The notes under the pieces were generated by a model. The model saw only the letters and a program-made list of their open reading frames with translations, did no database searches and had not been told where the DNA came from. Positions 54,409 to 63,200 of a stretch of 64,000 nt of DNA are shown one piece after another. Source of the DNA: DASXUX01 sp036504595 (GTDB taxonomy: Bacteria; Planctomycetota; SZUA-567; H5-PLA8); the NCBI GenBank assembly GCA_036504595.1, contig DASXUX010000047.1, forward strand, positions 94,611 through 158,610, written 5' to 3'. Every line of letters starts with the position of its first letter. Within the stretch, counting starts at the first letter, position 1. The position numbers and the translations under genes are program-made.

Positions 54409-55335
54409 ATGTCTGCGAACGACAGAGGCTTTTTTCGTTACCTTCCGGTCGGCAAGGCAGACCAGGACTGGGGCATCTTCGTCCCGGACGCCGGCCACAC
54501 AAAGATCCGGCAGCACACGCCGTATCCTCCGTCACAGCATCCCAACGGCTACCATTTTTCCTGGCGCGAGGGCCGCATCCTCCAGGAATTCCAGCTTGTT
54601 TATGTGACGCGTGGCGGCGGCGTCTTCGAATCGGCGGCGTCAAGTCCACAGCGCGTCAAAGCGGGCAATCTGTTCCTTCTGTTCCCCGGCGTCTGGCATC
54701 GCTATGCGCCGGACCAGCACACCGGCTGGGACGAATATTGGATCGGCCTGGATGGCGACTACCCTCGCCGGCTTGTGGCCAAAGGCTTCTTCTCTCCGCG
54801 CAACCCGGTGCTCGATCCCGGCCACGACGAATCGCTCCTCGCCCTGTTCACGCAAGCCATCGAACTGATCCGCGACGAATCGCCAGGCTATCAGCAACTC
54901 GCGGGCGCGCTGGCCATGCAGATTCTGGCTCAGGTCTTTGCCAGAACCCGCGTCCGTGCTGCGAACAATCCACAGGCCGATCCGATCATCCGCAAAACCA
55001 AGTGTTACTTGATGGAGAATCTAGACCGCAACCTGTCCATGGAACAGGTCGCGCGCGAGTTGCACGTCGGCTATTCCTGGTTGCGGCACACGTTTCGCCG
55101 CTACACCGGCCTGTCGCCGGCGCAATACCACCTGCAGTTGCGCATCAAATGGGCCAGCCATCTGCTCAGCAACAGCGCGAGTTCCATCAAAGAAATTTCG
55201 GCGCGACTCGGCTTCGAATCGCCGTATTACTTCTCACGCCTGTTCAAAAAGAAGACCGGTTTGGCGCCTGAAGTCTGGCGTCGGCGCAACGCGGCCAAGC
55301 CACGCTGCGAAAAAAGGTCTTGGGCGTCGCTGTAG
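54409..55335 (+). CDS. AraC-family transcriptional activator
   Basis: 308 residues. The N-terminal cupin-like domain (about 40-140, LVYVTRGGGVFESA, LFLLFPGVWHRYAPD) should bind the sugar. The C-terminal 100 residues have two helix-turn-helix units (MEQVARELHVGYSWLRHTFR; IKEISARLGFESPYYFSRLF), the second with the family signature. It is divergent from the isomerase-rhaT-GH106 operon and is the likely activator of it, and perhaps of the ABC operon, in response to L-rhamnose or an isomer. No strong ribosome site precedes the ATG. About 275 bases to the next gene hold a kinase remnant. Confidence 0.92.
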   Translation: MSANDRGFFRYLPVGKADQDWGIFVPDAGHTKIRQHTPYPPSQHPNGYHFSWREGRILQEFQLVYVTRGGGVFESAASSPQRVKAGNLFLLFPGVWHRYAPDQHTGWDEYWIGLDGDYPRRLVAKGFFSPRNPVLDPGHDESLLALFTQAIELIRDESPGYQQLAGALAMQILAQVFARTRVRAANNPQADPIIRKTKCYLMENLDRNLSMEQVARELHVGYSWLRHTFRRYTGLSPAQYHLQLRIKWASHLLSNSASSIKEISARLGFESPYYFSRLFKKKTGLAPEVWRRRNAAKPRCEKRSWASL

Positions 55336-55352
55336 GCGAATGTCTTCACATA

Positions 55353-55520
55353 TTACCCCGCATGCTGGGTATCAAGCACCTTCAATGCAACTTTTCCACC
55401 CATTATCTGGGCCTCGGCCAGGTACACAGCCCCCATACCGCCATGACCAAGCAATGACGTGACGAAATAGCGCCCCAAATTCTTCCGACCAGATCCTGGG
55501 GCTTTGGACTGGTTCTGGCA
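55353..55520 (-). pseudogene. Fragment of a Ser/Thr kinase gene
   Basis: A 55-codon open stretch without a start codon that encodes only the N-lobe glycine loop and the catalytic Lys strand: LGRYFVTSLLGHGGMGAVYL then GGKVALKVL, ending in TAA. GHGGMGAVY matches GxGxxGxVY of Hanks kinases and the intact kinase at 448-1683 (GEGGMGSVY). The rest of the kinase is missing on both sides. A truncated copy left by rearrangement; not functional. Confidence 0.7.
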
Positions 55521-55610
55521 TCAGCCAAGCGGTAGCGCAACCGCTCCCTCATAGAAGATGCAGTACGGCAGACATTTAGCATCTCTGTGGCCTCTGTGGC
55601 TAACTCGCCG

Positions 55611-57137
55611 TTAGAACTCGACCTGGAAATTGATCACCGCCGCGTTGTTGCGGACTTCACGCAACTGACGGTCTTCGCGGTTCTGGTCGTGCTGCTCGAG
55701 CACCCAGTTGTAGTTGAACTGGAGCTTCACACCCGAAGACACGCGGTAGTTGATGCCGGCTGTGTAAACCTGCGTGTGGAAGAGATCGAAGCGGCGCTCG
55801 ATCTGCACCAGATCGTGATAGAAAATGTTGCGCATCGTTTCGTAGCGAATCGCGAATTCCAGCGGGCGAACCCAAGGCGTCAATCCGTCGCACCAGATGC
55901 TCTTGTCCAGTCGATAGCCGGCGGAAACATACCAGCCATCGGTCTTGAAAGGCGCCGGGTTGGTGCTCGTGACGTCGAAGCCGGACGCGGCTTGAGCGGG
56001 AGCGAAACGGTCGCGAATCTGGCCCCATTCACCCCGCAGCCAGAAGCCCCGCAGCGGACCGCCCGGCTGGTACGCGCCCCAGGCGTATTGCATTCCGTGG
56101 ATTGTGCGCGCGCGATTGAGGCTTGGCACGGGCGCATCGCTGTCGCCGGTGTGGCCTTCGCCACCGACGCCGTTCAGAAGGCTGTAGCCGAATTCGAGCG
56201 TGCCCAAGTCTTCGGGCTGACATATCGGAACGCCTCGCACCGTAAACGCGAGATCCTTCTGGTCATTATCATCGCTGCGATTGCCGTGTTGCTGGAATGC
56301 CGTTCCGGCGCCGTTGAAGACGCCCGCCCAGTACTCCAGCCGCTGATCGCACCAGGAGCCGTGCGCCTGAAGGCCCGCGTCCCGGAACGAGGCCACCTGC
56401 GTAATCATGGCACGCTCGGCAAAATCGAGTTTGCCGTCGTCCCGCGAACCTTCCTCGCCCATCTGGCGGCGGAACTGCCCAAGTTTGAAATCGTGATGCG
56501 GCACGTAGTCGTGCACGTGGACGTATGCGTCCTGCAACAGGCGATTGCTCGTTCCAACGTCATTCCCCAAGCCTCGCGGATCGACCGATCCGCCCGCTGA
56601 GTTGCTTCAGAAGCAGGGGATGTTGAAAATCCCCGCTCCTTCCGCTGAGGCCTGATTGGTCGGCAGCCCCGGGAACGCCGTGGCCTCTTCGGCAAAGTCG
56701 AACATCGTGACCGCCGACAAATAACTGGTAATGTCCAGGTCCAGGCGAAGCTGCGCTCGGCGTGCGCGCACTAAATCGGTGCTCGCCGTGCGATTGCTGA
56801 AGCCGGCATGACCGCCGGGCTTTAGCACAATTGCGGGAACATCGACGACGCCTTGCTTGTCGTTCTGGATGGAATAGGCCCAGACCTGCAGCAAACCGCC
56901 CACTTTCAGGCGTCCAGCCTTCGTCTTAACGGCCGATGCATTTGGGAGTTCGGAATCGGCACGCCCGCCGCGATCATCGGCAATTGTTTCGGCCCGAGCT
57001 TCGGCGCGGGACGCAACGCGCTGACGCAGCTCCGCGACCTCCTTCTTCAACTCAGAGAGGGAGTCGCTTTCGGCGCACAGGCTGGCCATCGGGGCCAATG
57101 CCAGCCCAACGAAAACAGCAACAGAGTATCCCCGCAA
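55611..57137 (-). pseudogene. Porin-like outer-membrane protein with an in-frame TGA
   Basis: Two open stretches in the same frame are separated by one TGA (about 56607-56609). Together they give about 508 residues. The start, TTG at 57137, has GGAGGAGGGGG just upstream and a signal peptide (RGYSVAVFVGLALAPMASLC), then a coiled-coil segment (LSELKKEVAELRQRVA) and beta-strands typical of phosphate-selective porin (OprP/O)-like barrels: RRAQLRLDLDITSYLSAVTM, then DAYVHVHDYVPHHDFKLGQF, and a C-terminal Phe (INFQVEF). The TGA falls in NIPCF-stop-SNSAGG. TGA is an ordinary stop elsewhere in the window, so this is a nonsense mutation or read-through, not code reassignment. Confidence 0.75.
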
Positions 57138-57211
57138 GCCCCCTCCTCCCGTAGATGAATACCGCAAGGCCACTAACCTACGCACCGGGCGAAGGCAGTC
57201 AAATGCAGCCG

Positions 57212-60200
57212 CTACTTGCCGAGATCGTAGAACTTGCCATAGCGGTTCTGCTTGGCCTGGTAGACCGGCGTCAGTTGGCTACCGTACGCCTGCGCTCCGA
57301 CCTGTACCAGCAGAATGGTGTTGGCGACCGGCGTTGGCGCCACATCCCGGTTTACAGCCGCTTTCATGTGGCTCTGCAAATCTGCCCGGTAGACGCGAGC
57401 ATTGACAACCAGCCGGCCGTTTCGCATCTTAGCCTGAACGGCTGTGCCCGCGGCGCGATAACGGCCTTTGCTGTCGAGCGGGCAGGTGAGCGTGTAGCCG
57501 GCCAGATTCAGAGCGAGACTTTGCCCGGCTGGACTGAAGCCCGCCGGCGCAGCGAAGTCCGCCAGGAAGATCAGCGAATCGTTTTTGGCGTTGGCGAAGT
57601 CAAAGCGCACACCGAAGCAGGCCGTGTGCAGCGGCAGCGACTGCCCGGGGCCTGGATTCTGTCCTGGGCTGGCGGGCAGGAACGAACTGGTCGTCACGCT
57701 GCTTTGATCGTCTTCCGTCGGCTGGCCGTTGGCGGGGGTTGAGTTCGGGTCAGGCTGATCGACGCCAGTCACTTCGGCGCTATTCACCACCGGCGTTGAA
57801 GCATCGGCCGGCATGCGCGTCGTAATGCGCAAAGTCGCCGATCCGCCGCTGGCGACCGTGCCGATGGTCCACAGGCCGGTCGCTGAGTCATAGGTTCCCT
57901 GGCTGCCGTCCGAATAGACGAACGTGAGATTCGGAGGCAGCTTGTCCGTTACCACGACGCGTGTGGCCGTGCTTGGGCCGCGATTGGTCAACGTCAACGT
58001 GTAGGTGGCGTAGCCGATGGCATCCTTGAAGGACACTTCAACGCTAATGGTCAGCGAGAGATCAGACTGGAGCGGGTCGATGGCCACGCTGGCGATCTGG
58101 TCGTTTAACGTCGGATCGAACTGATCGCTGTGGGTAATCTGCGCGACGTTGATGATGTGGCTGGCCACCAGCGCGCGCACAACCACCAGGAGTTGTTTCG
58201 AGGCGCCCACTGGAATCGAACCGACGTTCCACAGGCCAGACGCGGCGTTGTACGTGCCTTGCGTCGCTGTGCTGGCAACCAGCGCCACGCCATCTGGCAG
58301 GAGATCAGTCACCTGCACGTTTGTGGCCGTTGCAGGGCCGGCGTTCTGCACGGTAATCGTGTAGGTGACATTCTGGCCGACATTGGGCGTAGGATTGTTG
58401 ACGGTCTTGGCGATGCTCAAATTTGCCTGCCCCAGCGGCGTAATCGTGATACGCACCGTCGCCGTGGAACTTCCCACCGCGTTTACGAGGGTGTAAGTGA
58501 ACAAGTCGAGCCCAACGTATCCGGCATCAGGCGCATAGGATAAGCTGCCGTCCGCGTGCAGCGTCAGCACGCCGTGAGCGGGTGGCGTGTTCGACTGCAA
58601 AGTAGCGACAGCATGCGCGCGCGAACTCGCTTCAGGAGCGGCATTCGCTACGACTACGACAGTGGTGGCTCCCCCAAGGCTATCATTGGCGAGAATTCCC
58701 GGCGCCGGCACATTCAAGACAGTGCCCTGCACGACGGAGTACGCGTCATCCACAGCCAATGGAGGCGTGAGGTTCACGGTTATGCTGACCGTGGCCGTGG
58801 AACTTCCGACGGCATTAGTGAGAGTGTACGTGAACGAGTCCGTCCCGGTGAAACCAGCAACCGGTTTGTAGCTGAAGCTGCCATCGACTTTGAAGGTCAG
58901 CGTGCCATTGGCGGGCGTCGTGTTGGCGGTGATCACGGCACCGCGCAGCGTATCGTTGCTCAACACGCCGGGCGCGGGCACGTTCAGCACGCTGTCATAC
59001 AGAATGGCGTACGCATTGTCCACGGCAACCGGCGGGGAGGGGTTGACGGTCAACGCGACTGTTGCGGTGGAACTCGCCGCCGCGTTGGTGAGCGTATAGG
59101 TGAACGAATCCGGGCCAGTGTATTCCGCTGCGGGCGCATAGACGAAGCTGCCATCGGCATTGAAGAACAGCGAGCCGTGCAGCGGGTTGGTGTCGGCGCT
59201 GATGGTGGCGCCGTTAAGCGTGTCGTTGCCCAGAGTCCCAGGATCCGGTACGTCCAGCAGAGCATCCTGAGCGACGGAATACGCGTCGTCCACGGCCACA
59301 GGCGCGGGCGGCAGCGGCGGGCTAACCGTGATGTTGACGGTGGCCTTCGAAAAGGCGGTGGCGTTGGTAATCGTATAGGTAAAGGAATCCGGCCCGGTGT
59401 AGCCCGGCGTGGGCGTGTAATCGAAGCTGCCGTCCGCGTTGAGAACAAGCGAGCCGTTCACCGGATCGGAATGGGAACTGATGACTGCGCCGTTTAGCGT
59501 GTCGTTGGTCAGAACGCCAGCAGCGGGCACGTTCAAAGTCGTGCTCTGGTCCACCGAATAGGAGTCATCAACCGCGACTGGCGCGGGCGGTGTCACCGTG
59601 ATCGAAACGGTGGCCGTCGAGTTGAACCCTGTGTTGCTCAGCGTGTACTGGAACGAATCCGAGCCGTAGAAGCCGGCCGTGGGGCGGTAGACGAAGCTGC
59701 CGTCGGCGTTCCACGCCACGAGCGAACCGTTTGCCGGATCCGTGTGTCCGCTGATGGCGCCGCCGTTAAGCGTGTCGTTGCTCAATACGCCCGGAGCCGC
59801 CACGTTCAGGTCCGTATCATGCGCGACGGTGTAAGCGTCATCCGCAGCGTCCGGTGGAATCACAGGCGTCAGAGTGACGGCTGCCGGCTGCGGCGGAGTC
59901 GGGTCCGGCTGATCCGCCGTAAGCGTGGCCGTGTTTGTGAGCGCGCTGGTCCCCGTTACGGTCGCGGTGATGTGCAGCGCGGCGCTGGAACCGCTGGCAA
60001 GACTGGGAATGTTCCAGATATTATCCGGCGCGGACGGATCGTAGGTGGCATCGTCGCTCGAAACGAAGCTCAAGCCCGCCGGCAGCACGTCCGTGACGGC
60101 GATGTTGGTCGCGGCATCCGGACCGGCGTTGCTGACGGTGATCGTGAACAAAACGTTCGAGCCCAAGTTGGGCGTGGCGTTGTCCACAGTTTTGGACAAT

Positions 60201-63200
60201 GAAAGATCGGCATAGGCTGGGGTCAAGCTCACGCTAGCCGGTTGCGGCGGCGTCGGATCGGGCTGGTCGGCAGTCAAGCTGGCCGTGTTAGTGATCGCGC
60301 TGGTCCCCGTTACCGTCGCGGTGATGTGTAGCGATACGCTGGCTCCGCTGGCCAGACTGGCAATGTCCCAGACGTTGTCCGGCGCGGAAGGATCGTACGT
60401 GGCATCGTCGCTCGACATGAACGCCAGCCCCACGGGCAATACGTCAGTGACTGCGATGTTGGTCGCCGCGTCCGGCCCTGCATTGCTGACCGTGATCGTG
60501 AACAACACGTTGGAGCCCAGATTCGGCGTGGGGTTGTCCACAGTTTTGGACAAACTCAAGTCCGCCTGTTCAGCGCTGACGTTGATGCTGAACGTGTTGG
60601 GGCTCTGGTCGAGGTCCAGCCCGCCGCTGGCCGTTCCGCCATCGTCTTGCACCTGGAAGGTGAGGCTCGCGTATGGAGAGCCGCTGGCGCCCGCGGCCGG
60701 CGTGAAGGTCAAATTGGAGATGCTGGCGATTGGGATGAAGTCCCCAGCGATCACGGGCACCCCGCTCAATGCTAAACTACCTGCGCCGGGCAGAGTGGTG
60801 ATCTCTACTGCCATGAAGTTGTTGGGTGGAGCGTCGCTGGGATCGCTGAAGCCGAAATCGCTCGCCCCGAATGTGTACGTGGTGTTCGTCGCGATTGTGA
60901 TCGTCTTATCGCTGCCGACCGGCGGATCATTGACCGGGTTGACGGTGATATTGACGGTTGCCACGTTGCTGTCGGCGAAGGTGTCGTTCGCCTTGTACGT
61001 GAAGCTGTCCGGGCCGTTGTAGTTCGCCGCCGGCGTGTAGGTAAAGGAGCCATCGGCATTCAGCGCCACAGTTCCGTGAGCCGGATCGGTCACTTTGATC
61101 GCGCTCAACGCGCCGCCATCGATATCCGTGTCGTTGCTCAGCACTCCTGCGGCGTTGATCGTCAGCGGCGTGTCTTCGTTCGTGCTGTACGAATCATCGT
61201 TCGCGACCGGTGGATCGTTGACGGGGTTCACCGTTATGTTGACGGTCGCGATGTTGCTGTCGGCCGTGCCATCGTTGACCTTGTATGTAAAGCTGTCAGG
61301 CCCGTTGTAGTTCGCCGCCGGAGTGTAGATAAAGGAGCCGTCTGCGTTCAGCGTGACAGTTCCGTGAGCCGGATCGGTCATTTTGATCGCGCTCAGCGCG
61401 CCGCCATCGATGTCAGTGTCGTTGCTAAGCACACCTGCGGCGTTGATTGTCAGCGGCGTGTCTTCGTTCGTGCTGTACGAATCATCGTTCGCCACCGGCG
61501 GGTCGTTGACCGGGTTCACCGTGATGTTGACGGTCGCGATGTTGCTGTCGGCTGTGCCATCGTTGGCCTTGTATGTAAAGCTGTCAGGCCCGTTGTAGTT
61601 CGCCGCTGGCGTGTAGGTGAAGGAGCCGTCGGCATTCAGCGTCACAGTCCCGTGAGCCGGGTCGGTCACTTTGATCGCGCTCAACGCGCCGCCATCGATG
61701 TCAGTGTCGTTGCTCAGCACACCTGCGGCGTTGACCGTCAGCGGCGTGTCTTCGTTGGTGCTGTATGAATCATCGTTCGCCACCGGCGGGTCGTTGACGG
61801 GGTTGACGGTGATGTTCACCGTTGCCACGTTACTGTCCGCAAAGGTGTCGTTCGCCTTGTACGTGAAGCTGTCCGGCCCGTTGTAGTTCGCCGCTGGCGT
61901 GTAGGTGAAGGAGCCGTCGGCATTCAGCGTCACAGTCCCGTGAGCCGGGTCCGTCACTTTGATCGCGCTCAAAGCCCCGCCATCGATATCCGTGTCGTCG
62001 CTCAGCACACCGGGCGCGCCGATCGTGAGCGGCGTGTCTTCGTTCGTGCAGTACGAATCATCGTTCGCCACCGGTGGATCATTGACCGGGTTGACGGTGA
62101 TATTTACCGTCGCCACGTTGCTGTCGGCAAAGGTGTCGTTCGCCTTGTACGTGAAGCTGTCCGGACCGTTGTAGTTCGCCGCCGGCGTGTAGGTGAACGA
62201 GCCGTCGGCATTCAGCGTCACAGTTCCGTGAGCCGGATCGGTCACTTTGATCGCGCTCAAAGCCCCCGCGCCAGCGTCATTTCCGAGCACGCCTGGGGCT
62301 GCGATGGTCAGCGGCGTGTCCTCATTGGTGCTGTAGGAATCGTCGCTGGCGACGGGCGAACTGACCGGCGTTACATTTACGCTGGCCGGCGGCGGCGGCG
62401 TGGGGTCGGCCTGGTCGGCGCTGAGCGTCGCGGTGTTGGTCTTCATGCCGCCGCTGGTGACCTTTGCCGTAATATGCAGCGTGGCGCTGGCGCCATTGGC
62501 CAGGCTGGCGATATTCCAGATGTTGTCGGACGCGGCGGGATCGTAGGCTGCATCGTCGCTCGAGACGAACGCCAGCCCTGCCGGCAACACGTCGGTGACT
62601 GCGATGTTCGTTGCCGTGTTCGGGCCCGCGTTCGTTACCGTGATGGTGAAGATGACATTCGTGTTCAGGTTTGGCACGGAATTGTCTACGGCCTTCGAGA
62701 GGCTTAGATCCGCCTGCTGAGCCGTAACGTTAAAAGTAATCGTGTTGGGGCTTTGGTCGAGATCCACGCCGCCGCCCGCCGTGCCTCCATCGTCTTGCAC
62801 CTGGAAAGTGAAACTGGCATAGGGCGTGCCGCTGGCTCCCGCTGCTGGCGTGAACGTCAGGTTCGGGATGTTGGCGACCGTGATCAGCGTTCCGGCCAGG
62901 AAGGTCGATCCGCTCAGTTTCAGGCTGCCGGCTCCAGGCAACGTGGTGATCTTGACCTGCAAGAATGCATTGGCTGGGCTGTCGTTTGGATCGCTGAAAC
63001 CAAAATCGGCCGCCGCAAACGTATAACTGGTATTGCTCAGCATTGAAATCGTCTTGTCCGTGCCCGTCGGCGGATCGTTAACCGGCGTAACGCTGATCGT
63101 AAACGTCTGCGCGGCGCTGGTGTCTACGCCGCCGCTGGCGGTGCCGCCGTTGTCCTGCACGCGCACGGTGACCGTCGCCGAACCGTTGGCGTTGGCGGCC

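Noticed and set aside
56607..56609. TGA in the porin gene as a selenocysteine codon or code change
   Set aside because: Porins of this type contain no known selenocysteine, TGA ends other genes here (for example at 4656 and 10907), and no SECIS-like hairpin was noticed.
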